From assembly GCA_965250205.1 (NCBI GenBank), contig CBDFNK010000023.1, positions 648,424 through 712,423 on the forward strand: DNA of 64,000 nt, read 5' to 3'. The stretch's first letter is position 1, and every line of letters starts with the position of its first letter. Under the pieces are notes generated by a model. The model worked only from the letters and a program-made list of their open reading frames with translations. It was not told the DNA's origin and did not search any database. The stretch comes from JAHZKN01 sp965250205. GTDB taxonomy: Bacteria > Pseudomonadota > Alphaproteobacteria > Rhizobiales > Hyphomicrobiaceae. Shown here in pieces: positions 53,065 to 62,287 of this stretch. Position numbers and translations under genes: made by a program.

Positions 53065-54297
53065 ATGACAAGTAAAAGCAGCGAACAAAGCTTTGACGGT
53101 GTGATTTGCATCGGGGGCGAAGACTGGTGGTACCACAATCGTGGCCACTTTGACTTTCAGATGATGCGCCGTTTATCACAGCGTTGGCCGGTGTTGTTTA
53201 TCAATTCGCTGGGCGTGCGTATGCCCAGCATGTCTGATGGACCTGTGTTTGCCGAACGGATCAAACGCAAGGCAAAAAGCTTGTTGCGCGGTGTGGTTCG
53301 TGTGGAAAGCAGTTTTTACGTTTATTCGCCAGTTTCCATCCCAGGCGCCCTTGGCAACAGCCTGTCTAACTGGGCGCTGGCACCGCAGATCAAGCTTGCT
53401 GCCCGCGGCGCTGGAATTCGCAACCCACTGCTATGGGTTCACTGTCCAGCGGGCGCTGATCTCATTGATAAGATTGATAACGTTGGTGTTGTTATGCAGC
53501 GCACCGACCGTTTTGAGGCATTTCCGGAAGGCGATCCCGTTCGACTTGGGAAGCAAATTGATCAAATTCGCAAAGCAGCAGACCTTGTTGTCTATTGCGC
53601 GCCACATCTGGCGGAAGAAGAAAAACACAAGGCAGCCCGCCAACTCATTCTAACTCATGGTGTCGAGGCAGACACCTTTATTGCTGCAGGGCGCATAGAC
53701 TCGGATGGTCCGACAGATGTTGCACATTTTGCGCGCCCGCGTGTTGGTTTTATCGGTGGCATTGATGCCCACACCTTCGATCCTGAGTTGTTTCTCGACG
53801 TTGTCAAGCGTGTGCCCGAGGCAGAGTTTGTCTTAATCGGTGCCTGTTCGTTGCCTGAAGGCTGGTGTCCGCATAAAAACGTTCACTTCGTGGGCAGGCG
53901 ACCCTATGAATCCATCGCGCGCTATATGGCCGCCATGGATGTGTTGATCATGCCGTGGAACGACAGCGAATGGATCAAGGCCTGCAACCCAATCAAGCTG
54001 AAAGAGTATTTGGCGGTTGGTCGCCCTGTCGTCACAACAGATTTTGAAGCGCTTGGTCCCTGGCGCGACGTGGTGCGCGTTGCAAATGGCGGAGAGGCGT
54101 TCGCCGCCGCCGTCGCTGATGCTCTCAAAGAGCCCTATGACGGGGCAGCACTTGAAGATCGCATCCGCGCTGAGACATGGGATCACAAAGCGGCAGAGTT
54201 TGCCGACGCTGTGCAAGAGATGGGCTTGCGCTATGCGCCGTCACTCGGCAATGCCAGGGCCCGGTTAGAAACCGAGGTTTCTAACACAACGGTGTGA
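53065..54297 (+). CDS. GT1-type glycosyltransferase
   Basis: 410 residues. N-terminal Rossmann part starts GVICIGGEDWWYHNRGHFDF, with VLFINSLGVR, VMQRTDRFEAFPEG; C-terminal domain has VGFIGGIDAHTFDPEL, FVLIGACSLPEGW and IKLKEYLAVGRPVVTTDFEAL (E-x7 nucleotide-sugar site). Belongs with the GT-B glycosyltransferases used in surface glycans. Its promoter is shared with the divergent GT2 gene. Confidence 0.85.
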   Translation: MTSKSSEQSFDGVICIGGEDWWYHNRGHFDFQMMRRLSQRWPVLFINSLGVRMPSMSDGPVFAERIKRKAKSLLRGVVRVESSFYVYSPVSIPGALGNSLSNWALAPQIKLAARGAGIRNPLLWVHCPAGADLIDKIDNVGVVMQRTDRFEAFPEGDPVRLGKQIDQIRKAADLVVYCAPHLAEEEKHKAARQLILTHGVEADTFIAAGRIDSDGPTDVAHFARPRVGFIGGIDAHTFDPELFLDVVKRVPEAEFVLIGACSLPEGWCPHKNVHFVGRRPYESIARYMAAMDVLIMPWNDSEWIKACNPIKLKEYLAVGRPVVTTDFEALGPWRDVVRVANGGEAFAAAVADALKEPYDGAALEDRIRAETWDHKAAEFADAVQEMGLRYAPSLGNARARLETEVSNTTV

Positions 54298-54339
54298 CAA
54301 GCGTCTCGAGAGAGCGAGACACTTTAGACCGAGACACTT

Positions 54340-55689
54340 TTAACGGAATGCCGGGTCCAGGGCGGGTCCTGGATCGGACGCGAAGGCCGGACGGCCTGAA
54401 GCACCAAAGGTTGGCGGCATTGGCAACGGATTTAGCATAGGTGCTGACGTTCGCCGTTTCTTTTTACGCAGCCGCTTGGGATCTGCCAAAGCACCAGCAA
54501 GACCGATAAAGAAGAAGAAGAATGTAAGCAACACATTCCAAAAGTGTACAGTTGTGGCGATGAAGCACAACGCAATCAGTGAAAACAACCAGCCGCGTGA
54601 AAGGCCACGGATCAATGCGCTTTTATTCCTGACACCACGTTTGTTGACGGCGCTCACTAATAAAGCCAACGCTGTGATAAGTAACAGGACTGAGGGAATG
54701 CCCGTTCGCATCGCCGTGAGAAGCCAAAACGAATCAATGGTGTCAGAGGCCATCCATTGGGGGCGTGCCCAGTCCGCCAGGCCAATGCCGAGCATAGGGT
54801 GGGAAAGCACACTTTTGAGGCCGTGCTCCCAAATTATCAGGCGATAATATCCGGTTGAAGAATCAAGCGTTAGGTTGGTTGCTAAGATCGCAATCGGCGA
54901 CCGGGTTGCAATCAGTGAAATAGCTATGTAGGCAGCAATAATAGCGCCAACCGTCAACCAGACGCGGGACGATAACCCTCGTGTCAATTTTTCCCAGGTG
55001 ATCAAGCCCGCTTGAATAATAAGACAAATGATGGGTGCCGAAGACAGGCCTAAGAACGTTGCGCCTGAGATAATGGCAGAGCGTTTGAAACGGCCAAATG
55101 TACCCCGTTCCGTGTACCAGAACATTGCAAGAAGAGCGGCACAGAATGTTCCGTAGTGAATCGGGTGGTCGAATGTTCCGTAGGCCCGCGTCAGGCCCAA
55201 TCGGGTATGAACAGATGTTGGATGGTGACAGCCGGTAAGCTTTGCCAAGAAGTCATGTGTGAAGACATGACCGAATAGTGTTTCAGGCAACGCGATCAAT
55301 GCAGCGATCACGATCACGGCTAAAGCAACCTTGAGCGTGGAGCGCAAGATGTCGACATCGCGCACCCACGCACGTGCAATCAGATAACTGGCCGTGGTCT
55401 CAAGGGCCAGCGAACCGCCATAGATGAAGCCGCTGATGCCGTTGCCATGATAGCCATAGACCAGGAGTATGCAGATGCCGAAAAGGACGAACAGCCCGTC
55501 GAATGCGCGTAGACGCGTATCGGAGTGCGTAACAATGCGCAGTACAGCAAATGGGATCAGAAGGAGGAGTGCGATGCGGTGTGATGGCAGTCTAATGTCG
55601 CCAAGGAAAATTGAAAATTCCGTTGGGCAAAGAAAGCACAGAAGGAGGAAGATAATCGGTGCTGGCGTTTTTTGAAGTGCGTGCGCCAT
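54340..55689 (-). CDS. O-antigen ligase/polymerase (Wzy-like)
   Basis: 449 residues with about ten to twelve hydrophobic helices and the Wzy_C-type periplasmic loop: YRLIIWEHGLKSVLSHPMLGIGLADW, containing the His-x6-Gly(I)G motif of the family. The tail is Pro-rich (PMPPTFGASGRPAFASDPGPAL). Expected role: block polymerisation (Wzy) of the exopolysaccharide at the periplasmic face. Same strand as the following wcaJ-type, wzc-type, barrel and wza genes. Confidence 0.85.
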   Translation of the reverse strand: MAHALQKTPAPIIFLLLCFLCPTEFSIFLGDIRLPSHRIALLLLIPFAVLRIVTHSDTRLRAFDGLFVLFGICILLVYGYHGNGISGFIYGGSLALETTASYLIARAWVRDVDILRSTLKVALAVIVIAALIALPETLFGHVFTHDFLAKLTGCHHPTSVHTRLGLTRAYGTFDHPIHYGTFCAALLAMFWYTERGTFGRFKRSAIISGATFLGLSSAPIICLIIQAGLITWEKLTRGLSSRVWLTVGAIIAAYIAISLIATRSPIAILATNLTLDSSTGYYRLIIWEHGLKSVLSHPMLGIGLADWARPQWMASDTIDSFWLLTAMRTGIPSVLLLITALALLVSAVNKRGVRNKSALIRGLSRGWLFSLIALCFIATTVHFWNVLLTFFFFFIGLAGALADPKRLRKKKRRTSAPMLNPLPMPPTFGASGRPAFASDPGPALDPAFR

Positions 55690-55747
55690 TGGATATATTC
55701 ACCGCGTTAGTGCAACCAGCGGGCGGGGGCCCGCTGGTGCAATCATT

Positions 55748-57226
55748 TTAGTGGGCGTTGGTGCCGCGAATAACAGCCCAAACAGTTCGCAACAGAATTT
55801 TGAGATCGAGGCCAAGCGACCAATTTTTGATGTAGCTCAAATCCGCATCAACACGGGCTTCAACATTTTCTGTCGAAGAAATTTTTCCGCGCAGACCGCT
55901 GACCTGGGCAAGCCCTGTCATGCCAGGCCTGACCTGGTGACGGTTGGCATAGGTTGTCAGTATTTCACCAAACTGCTCATCATGTGCAAGCGCATGCGGA
56001 CGTGGGCCAACAAGAGACATTTCACCACGTAAAACGTTGATCAACTGAGGCAGTTCGTCGAGGCTTGTGCGGCGCAGGAACCATCCGACACGCGTCACAC
56101 GATCATCAGATTTTTCTGCCTGCGCTACGTCATCACCGTCTTCCATGACGTGCATGGTGCGGAACTTCAACATGTCAAAGACATGCTTGTTCAGGCCGCC
56201 GCGGCGTTGTCTGAATATGACAGGGCCTTTGCTGTCAAGCTTGATCAGCGCTGGGATGATGACGAATAAGGGAAGGGCTGCAATGAGCAGCGCTGCAGAC
56301 ACCACCACATCTTCGAAACGTTTCACAATGGGTGCCCAATCGGTCAACGGCTTTTGTTTGACATCAAGCATGCCAACAGTACCGATGTTTGAAACTTTGT
56401 GGGCTGAGCCTTCTTCAACCAAGTCGGAGGCCATGTGAGTGACGATGTGAATGCTCACAGGCAAGCGCTCAAGTTTTTTAGCGACGTAAGAAATCCGATT
56501 GTCAGCAGACTGTGGCAGTGCAATCACGATCTTATCGATGCTTTCGTTGCGACATGTCTCGATCAGGTCATCGAGCTTTCCATCAACATGTAGGCCTTCC
56601 GGATTGATCCGCTCGGTGCCTGCACGATCATCATAAACCCCTGCAAAGTGAACGCCTGATTCTTGATTAACCAGATGGTCATGGACGCGGCGGGCAATCT
56701 GACCAGCACCAAACACTACCACTCGCTCATCAAAGCGACCGGCAGCGGTCATCCGTTGCAGCATCGGGTGGGCAAAGCCACGAACAACGAGCACCATCGT
56801 GTAGGCGCCGGATACCGCGACCAGGAACCAAATCCACATATGTCCCTCCTGCACAGCGTTTGGCATGCCAACGCCAAGCAATACGACAAATGAGAACAGT
56901 ACAGCAGCAAGTAAGCGGCCGGGATAGATTGGGAAATCATGCATGCGTGTGATGTCATACATACCCCAGGTTTTCAGAATCAGGAATGAAATGACGGCGG
57001 CTGCAAAACTTGTTTGCAACATGAGGTCCCAGTCTGCGACGAGATTGCCTGCATTGCGGTAGATGAAGGCAGGCAACAGGCCACCACAGAAAACTGTGAT
57101 CAGATCTACAAAGCTAATGATGTCTGTAACGACTTGGCGTGAGAATCGACCTTTAAGTTTTTGTTTTGGTGCCACGTCGACCACTTGGTCGAAGTTTGAT
57201 ACCTCACTTGTATGTGTACTCGACAT
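55748..57226 (-). CDS. Undecaprenyl-phosphate glycosyl-1-phosphate transferase (WcaJ/ExoY type)
   Basis: 492 residues. Four N-terminal membrane helices, a Rossmann-like CoA-binding domain (VVVFGAGQIARRVHDHL), one more membrane helix (VVSAALLIAALPLFVIIPALI) and the catalytic domain: KLDSKGPVIFRQRRGG, FKMLKFRTM-like MLKFRTMHV, TSLDELPQLINVLRGEMSLVGPRP and RPGMTGLAQVSG. Starts the repeat unit by placing a hexose-1-phosphate on undecaprenyl phosphate. Between the Wzy-like and Wzc-like genes. Confidence 0.92.
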   Translation of the reverse strand: MSSTHTSEVSNFDQVVDVAPKQKLKGRFSRQVVTDIISFVDLITVFCGGLLPAFIYRNAGNLVADWDLMLQTSFAAAVISFLILKTWGMYDITRMHDFPIYPGRLLAAVLFSFVVLLGVGMPNAVQEGHMWIWFLVAVSGAYTMVLVVRGFAHPMLQRMTAAGRFDERVVVFGAGQIARRVHDHLVNQESGVHFAGVYDDRAGTERINPEGLHVDGKLDDLIETCRNESIDKIVIALPQSADNRISYVAKKLERLPVSIHIVTHMASDLVEEGSAHKVSNIGTVGMLDVKQKPLTDWAPIVKRFEDVVVSAALLIAALPLFVIIPALIKLDSKGPVIFRQRRGGLNKHVFDMLKFRTMHVMEDGDDVAQAEKSDDRVTRVGWFLRRTSLDELPQLINVLRGEMSLVGPRPHALAHDEQFGEILTTYANRHQVRPGMTGLAQVSGLRGKISSTENVEARVDADLSYIKNWSLGLDLKILLRTVWAVIRGTNAH

Positions 57227-57310
57227 TTACGGACCCTTACCTACTTGTGCAGTTTTGACACGACCCTGATTTATAAAGAGTAGCTTACCGAACAACCCTA
57301 AATTTTAGAT

Positions 57311-59530
57311 TTAAGCGGCAAGCTTTCCTTGCGGTATTTCATGGCTCATATGTTGTGACGTGAAGCCCAAGCTATCTTCAAAGGCACTTGGTTCGATTTG
57401 ATTAACTACAACGCCTGCAACTTTATCTTGGTTTTCTCCCAGCAGGCGCAGTGCGCGCTTTGCAAGTTGCTTTGGTGTTTTGCGCCAGGTGATTGAGAAG
57501 ATGATTTGGTCGGCGTAGTCGGCCAGGATGCGTCCATCGATGACGGGCAGGAGAGGGGGAACGTCAACAATGATGGTATCAAATTGCGTTTTAAGTTGCG
57601 CAAAGGTTTGCGCCATATGCGGTGACGCCAGAAGTTCCGGGCTTGCAGGCTCAAGTGGCGATGGACCCATCGCAGGCATGAAGTGGAGGCCTGTTGATTG
57701 ATCACGCAAGATCGCATGGTCTGGTGACGATCCATGCCATAAGACCTCAAGCAGGCCGCTGGTGCGTTGCGCGGCGAGGCGGCGTGTCAAAGACGCACGC
57801 CTCAGGTCGCCATCAATTAGTAGCACTCGGTTGTTGGTCAACGCGTAGTGATGAGCGATGTTTGAAGCAATGGTTTCAGTACCCTCTTCCGGCAAGCTTG
57901 AAGCCACCACAATCACGCGGGATTGTTGGTTGGGTAGTTTGACGTCCAGCTCACGGCGAATATTGCGAATGGCTTCCGAATAGGCGCTGCCCGGCTCGGT
58001 AATAATCATCCTGAGTGCATGGGTTGGGTTGAAATCAGGGCCGGAGCGATCATCAATGGCAGGGATGGACGACAGATGTGCGATGTCAAAGACGCGTTCT
58101 GCATCCTCTGGACGACTGATGCCTGATGTCATGAATTCGAGCGCTAGAATGAGCAGTAGGCTGGCGCCGAGGGTGCCAATCAAACCAACGATTACGAACC
58201 GTTTCCGATTAGGTCCACTGGGTTGCAGAGCGATATTGGCCCGCTCAACAACACGCACATCCGGCAGCTGAAGGTTCTGTGTTTCCGTCGTTGTTTTATA
58301 GCGCGATAGCAACGACTCATAAACTTGCCGCGTGTTTTGCGCTCGGCGTTTGAGTTCAGACAGTTCGACAGAGACTTCATTTGTCGATGACTGCTGAGAC
58401 TTAAGTTTACTGAGATCAGATTGAAGCTGCTTTTCCCGTCCACGTGCGACGTTGTACTCATTGGATACGTTTGACACTAGGCGAGTTATTTCACTGTCAA
58501 GTTGACGCTGGGCCTCACCGACATCGGCAACGCTCTGCTGCATATCAGGATGGCGTGGCCCATATTTGGTTGCCAACTCTGCGCGTTTGCGGCGTGCTTT
58601 GGACAGCTCATCCTTCATGCGGGTGATTGTTTTGCTTTGTAGCACATCTGAAAGGTTGCCATTGTCTCGACCTGATCTCAGAACATCTTCTGCCTGCTCA
58701 AATTTGGCACGCGCTGCTGCTGTTGCGTTGCGTGCATGTACGGTTTGTTCCATCAGCCGGGCCAATTCACTTCGGCCAAGGCGTAGATTGCCATCTTCAA
58801 AAATCTGGTGCCGACCTTTGAACCGCTCAACGTCTGTTTCAGCCTTCGCCAGTTCCAGGCGCAAAGTATCGAGCTTCTTTCCGAGTAGGTCTGAAGCCAG
58901 GCCCGCCGCACTTTGCTTCGACTGGATTTTATCTTTCAAGTAAACATCAGCCAGGGTATTGGCGATGCGCGCTGCCTTTTCCGGGCTGAGTGAATAGGCC
59001 TTAATCTCAAGCAAAAGCGTGTTTTTTACGCGTCTGACTGCCAATTTGTTGGCAAGACTGGCTGCAACATAATCACGGCGCGGGCCGCCTGGCTGTTCAA
59101 GTCTGCGCGCCAATAGATCTTCAACCGTGCTTGGGCGCGTGGTTGTTGTCACATTTTTTTCAGCCGAATAGTCACGGTATCCGCCAAATTCAGGATCTGC
59201 ACGCAAATTCAATGCGTCGATTACCTTCAGCAAGAGAGGTGTTGAGCCGATAAGCTGCACTTCACTTTGGATGCTGGCACTGTCGCTGCGCATGCCGGAA
59301 AAAACTTTCTCGACATTGGTGATCGATTTCTGCCGTGGGTCAATTTGCACGACAGAGTAAGCTTCGTAGTAGTTTTGCAAAGTCAGTGCGTATGCGGTCG
59401 CAAGTCCTGTGCCGATCACGGTTAAGACAGAGATCAGAACCAAACGACGACGAACAGCCGAAAGTGCCCGCTCAACTAAAGCTGAGCTTGCTCCATCATC
59501 TTCTTCGTACTCATCGTAGTCTTGGTCCAT
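57311..59530 (-). CDS. Wzc-like polysaccharide co-polymerase with degenerate kinase site
   Basis: From the ATG at 59530, 739 residues (the frame is open 330 nt further, overlapping the barrel gene). Wzz domain with two membrane helices (VLISVLTVIGTGLATAYAL and VIVGLIGTLGASLLLILALEF), a long coiled coil between, and a cytoplasmic kinase-like domain. Walker A' (LLIDGDLRRASL) and Walker B-type (IVDVPPLLPV) are kept, but the Walker A reads SSLPEEGTETIASN: the Lys and Ser/Thr of the usual GEGKST are replaced. No tyrosine cluster is present at the C-terminus. So a co-polymerase is likely, but BY-kinase activity is doubtful. Confidence 0.88.
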   Translation of the reverse strand: MDQDYDEYEEDDGASSALVERALSAVRRRLVLISVLTVIGTGLATAYALTLQNYYEAYSVVQIDPRQKSITNVEKVFSGMRSDSASIQSEVQLIGSTPLLLKVIDALNLRADPEFGGYRDYSAEKNVTTTTRPSTVEDLLARRLEQPGGPRRDYVAASLANKLAVRRVKNTLLLEIKAYSLSPEKAARIANTLADVYLKDKIQSKQSAAGLASDLLGKKLDTLRLELAKAETDVERFKGRHQIFEDGNLRLGRSELARLMEQTVHARNATAAARAKFEQAEDVLRSGRDNGNLSDVLQSKTITRMKDELSKARRKRAELATKYGPRHPDMQQSVADVGEAQRQLDSEITRLVSNVSNEYNVARGREKQLQSDLSKLKSQQSSTNEVSVELSELKRRAQNTRQVYESLLSRYKTTTETQNLQLPDVRVVERANIALQPSGPNRKRFVIVGLIGTLGASLLLILALEFMTSGISRPEDAERVFDIAHLSSIPAIDDRSGPDFNPTHALRMIITEPGSAYSEAIRNIRRELDVKLPNQQSRVIVVASSLPEEGTETIASNIAHHYALTNNRVLLIDGDLRRASLTRRLAAQRTSGLLEVLWHGSSPDHAILRDQSTGLHFMPAMGPSPLEPASPELLASPHMAQTFAQLKTQFDTIIVDVPPLLPVIDGRILADYADQIIFSITWRKTPKQLAKRALRLLGENQDKVAGVVVNQIEPSAFEDSLGFTSQHMSHEIPQGKLAA

Positions 59531-59540
59531 CTTGACGCCT

Positions 59541-60920
59541 TTAGAACTGTAACTTTGCACCAACCATGAACCGGTTGTTGTTTGCATCGAAGTTTGTGTC
59601 GGTTGAATTGCGCTGGACGTACTGATAGCCAGCGGTAAATTGCATGTTCTTGGAGTAGAGGTATTGCAACCCAACGTTAGCTGACAGCGTAACGTCTTCG
59701 CGATTTGAACTTGTGAATTCGCTTTTGTTGTAGCTAACACCAGACCGGCCAATAAGATTGTGATAGATTTCGTAGTCCAACTCGGCGCCAACTTGCGTGT
59801 TGATAAATGTTCCGCCGTTGGCGTCAGGGGCTTCGGAAATGTTACGTGCAACATTCCCACGGACAGTCATCCGACGTGTAGGTAACCATTCCACGCGACC
59901 ACCGAAGACAGCCGTTGAGATTGTTTCTTTGTCGGCGTCATCAAAGTTGCGCATGCCATAACCGGCGAGCAGCTCAAAGTTGAGCAAGGGGCTGGCCTCA
60001 AAGGCGATGCCAGCGCGCACGTCGGCGTGATTGCCGTCAAAATCTTGTGCGCCGACGCCTTCGTTCTCCAACCGATTCCCGCTGACACTGCCAAGAACTT
60101 CAAATCCGGGTGAAATGCGGTATCCCATCAACAGGCGGGCACCGATGGCATCAAGGTCACGGTGATCTTGATCAAGCCGTGTGCCGTTGCGTGCCCTGAT
60201 GTCTTGGTAGTCCCAACGTTCAACGCGTCCGCTTAAAGTTCCATAGAGACGGCCTACATCGCGTGTGATGCCGGCGCTTGCACGGTGGTGAAATACCGGA
60301 ATTGGTTCTGCTGCATTAAATGGAGCCGTTTGTCCGCCTCGCTCTTCGTGGGAAAGACCGGTGATCAATGTGGCGGAAAGCGTTGTCGCGTGATCGAAGT
60401 GCAAAGCACCGCGCAGATTTGCAGCATAGTCTTCGTGGTTTTGGTCGCTGTTCTCGATAAACGTCACGATCCGACCGCTTAGCGAGAAGTCTAGCTTGTG
60501 ACGTGGAAGGTCCGAATGCAGATGTACAGACGGTGCTATGATCGTTTTAAGATCCGACTCCTTATTGGCGTTGGATCTGAAAATGTTGTCATCATAGGTT
60601 GATCTAATCGATAGCGATGGGAACACAAACGATTGACCAAGATGTATCCCCTCGGGTGCTGCAAATGAACGGCTTTGGTCATTGACAGCCGTGGCACCGC
60701 GCCGTTTCTTGGTGTAGTAGTCTTTGTTGCGCTCACGCCGGGCAATCGTTTCGGTAATCAACTCAGAATAAGGGTCGTAGCCTTGGCCCAGGGTCAAATC
60801 AACCTGACCGAAGGCAGGGCTCGCAGACGCCATTACGCAGCCAACAACGCTCACCACCACGCCCAGACGAACTGGGAACGGACGCACGACAGATGTGCGG
60901 TATGAGAGGAGAGAGGTCAT
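59541..60920 (-). CDS. Outer-membrane beta-barrel protein of the polysaccharide locus
   Basis: 459 residues. Signal peptide (VVVSVVGCVMASASPAFG), then alternating beta strands over the whole length, e.g. LDFSLSGRIVTFIE, ATLSATLITGLSHEERG and the terminal strand MVGAKLQF with C-terminal Phe, a typical barrel signature. It resembles the BBP2_2/DUF560-like outer membrane proteins found in exopolysaccharide loci, where it may form the export pore or modulate it. It lies between wza-like and wzc-like genes. Confidence 0.8.
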   Translation of the reverse strand: MTSLLSYRTSVVRPFPVRLGVVVSVVGCVMASASPAFGQVDLTLGQGYDPYSELITETIARRERNKDYYTKKRRGATAVNDQSRSFAAPEGIHLGQSFVFPSLSIRSTYDDNIFRSNANKESDLKTIIAPSVHLHSDLPRHKLDFSLSGRIVTFIENSDQNHEDYAANLRGALHFDHATTLSATLITGLSHEERGGQTAPFNAAEPIPVFHHRASAGITRDVGRLYGTLSGRVERWDYQDIRARNGTRLDQDHRDLDAIGARLLMGYRISPGFEVLGSVSGNRLENEGVGAQDFDGNHADVRAGIAFEASPLLNFELLAGYGMRNFDDADKETISTAVFGGRVEWLPTRRMTVRGNVARNISEAPDANGGTFINTQVGAELDYEIYHNLIGRSGVSYNKSEFTSSNREDVTLSANVGLQYLYSKNMQFTAGYQYVQRNSTDTNFDANNNRFMVGAKLQF

Positions 60921-60941
60921 TGGCGTGGTTTTGGGGTCCTG

Positions 60942-61532
60942 TTAGAAAAAGCGCTCTGGAATGCGGATGTTGTCACCGGGAAGAACCGGCATGTTTGTTG
61001 GCATTGGGATGCGATAGGCCGGGTGGCCATCGCGTTCGAGGAGTAGATAATTTTTGTTGGCACGGTAGGTGTAGCCGCCAGCAGTTGCGATCACATCGCG
61101 CATGCGCACGCCCGTGCGGTAGGGGAACTCACCGCCAGTTTTCACCTCGCCATGCACATAGACGGGGCGATAATTGAGAACTTCGACGGTGACCTTGGGA
61201 TTGTTCAGAAAGCCTTTGGAAAGCTTGGCAATCACGCTGCGACGAAACTCAGAAATCGTGCGCCCTTTAGCAGGGACATCGCCGACCAAGGGGATGTCAA
61301 TCGTGCCGAGCGTGCCGACTTCTGTTTCGCCAGATAGATTATCTTCACCAAATACAACAATGCGCAGCTTATCGCCAATGCCGAGCCGATAGACGCGTGA
61401 CAGGTTCTGCGCTTCCGAAGTAGCAAAGTTTGGTGCAGGCACACTTGTCCCGTCAGCACAGCTGACGAGCGACAGTGCCGGTAGCAGCAGAAAACTTAGT
61501 TTGCTTATGTATGCAAGGAACGAGAAACGCAT
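60942..61532 (-). CDS. Polysaccharide export lipoprotein (Wza-like)
   Basis: From the ATG at 61532, 196 residues: lipoprotein signal (FLLLPALSLVSCADG), the polysaccharide export domain (YRLGIGDKLRIVVFGEDNLSGE) and an SLBB domain (YVHGEVKTGGEFPYRTG, AGGYTYRANKNY). Shorter than E. coli Wza; without the C-terminal helix, as in many alphaproteobacterial exporters, so the separate barrel gene may supply the outer-membrane pore. First gene of the leftward export operon. Confidence 0.92.
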   Translation of the reverse strand: MRFSFLAYISKLSFLLLPALSLVSCADGTSVPAPNFATSEAQNLSRVYRLGIGDKLRIVVFGEDNLSGETEVGTLGTIDIPLVGDVPAKGRTISEFRRSVIAKLSKGFLNNPKVTVEVLNYRPVYVHGEVKTGGEFPYRTGVRMRDVIATAGGYTYRANKNYLLLERDGHPAYRIPMPTNMPVLPGDNIRIPERFF

Positions 61533-61897
61533 AACACCTTCCGTGTATTCCAATTGAAGTGTATTGTTGAAGGTAAGGCACAGACCTAGCTTCAGTTTTT
61601 TGATAGGAAACACGGACTTGCGTAAATTTGGAGCTAACGCCTACGATCAAATCTTTTGCAATAAGTGTCACAATGTGTTGCAAAAGTAGACACTTTTGCT
61701 GTCTGCATGAAGGTGGGTGAGGTGCACTTCGTTGCACCGTAATAATCAATCTAAACAGAGTGCTAAAGTTTTGTGGGAAGATGCTTCAATTCGGAGCGTG
61801 GGTTATCGACGTGCTATCAAATAGCGCCCGTGCCAAGCCAATAAGCCCATTTGAAGATTTGAGAGTTCGTGGTGAACAAGCACTTAATTTGTGCAGT
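61533..61897. promoter_or_regulatory. Regulatory region of the polysaccharide export operon
   Basis: No gene. The key element is the 20-bp palindrome at 61680-61699 (separate entry), with a further AAGTGTC at 61663-61669 matching GACACTT at 61689-61695. It precedes the leftward operon by about 150 nt. Confidence 0.5.
61680..61699. promoter_or_regulatory. Perfect palindrome upstream of the polysaccharide export operon
   Basis: GCAAAAGT-AGAC-ACTTTTGC: an 8-bp perfect inverted repeat with a 4-nt spacer, 148 nt before the Wza-like ATG. Typical of a dimeric repressor or activator site. The left neighbour TTTTGCA (61654-61660) is a further half-site candidate. Confidence 0.55.
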
Positions 61898-62287
61898 TTA
61901 GGCGCGTAAAATAGATGCCCTGCCTGTCATGACATTGAAGACGCAAACATGAGGCTTACTGGTCGCACCGGTTTTGAGATGAATATAGGGCGTCTTAAAA
62001 CGTTGATCCCAATCTTTGTGATCAACTTGCCATAGAGCAACGTCGACGGTTTGGTCCCCGATAACTAATTTGGCAGACCACGGATTTGTCCAATCGATAG
62101 TCTTGCGCAGGTTGGGGATGTGGTCACCATCCTTTGCGGTGGTTTTCTCGCACATCGAAATCGCTTCCGAGCCATAGGCCTTCAGCAGCGCTTGTTCACT
62201 TGCAGCGCGGAAAAGCGTCTGCTGAGTCCACATCTTCATCCCGGCCAGAATAGCCAGCGCTACGACAAGTGCTTTCATGACAACCAT
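61898..62287 (-). CDS. Small exported hypothetical protein
   Basis: 129 residues with an N-terminal hydrophobic helix (MKALVVALAILAGMKMW) serving as anchor or signal. The remainder is soluble with two Cys (SMCEKTT and PHVCVF) that could form a disulfide in the periplasm, and a beta-rich end (KLVIGDQTVDVALWQVD). No family recognised. Single gene upstream of the export operon on the same strand. Confidence 0.65.
   Translation of the reverse strand: MVVMKALVVALAILAGMKMWTQQTLFRAASEQALLKAYGSEAISMCEKTTAKDGDHIPNLRKTIDWTNPWSAKLVIGDQTVDVALWQVDHKDWDQRFKTPYIHLKTGATSKPHVCVFNVMTGRASILRA

Noticed and set aside
57311..59860. Longer 849-residue version of the Wzc-like protein starting at 59860
   Set aside because: The first 110 residues overlap the barrel gene in another frame and lack the features of the family; the ATG at 59530 gives the normal N-terminus.
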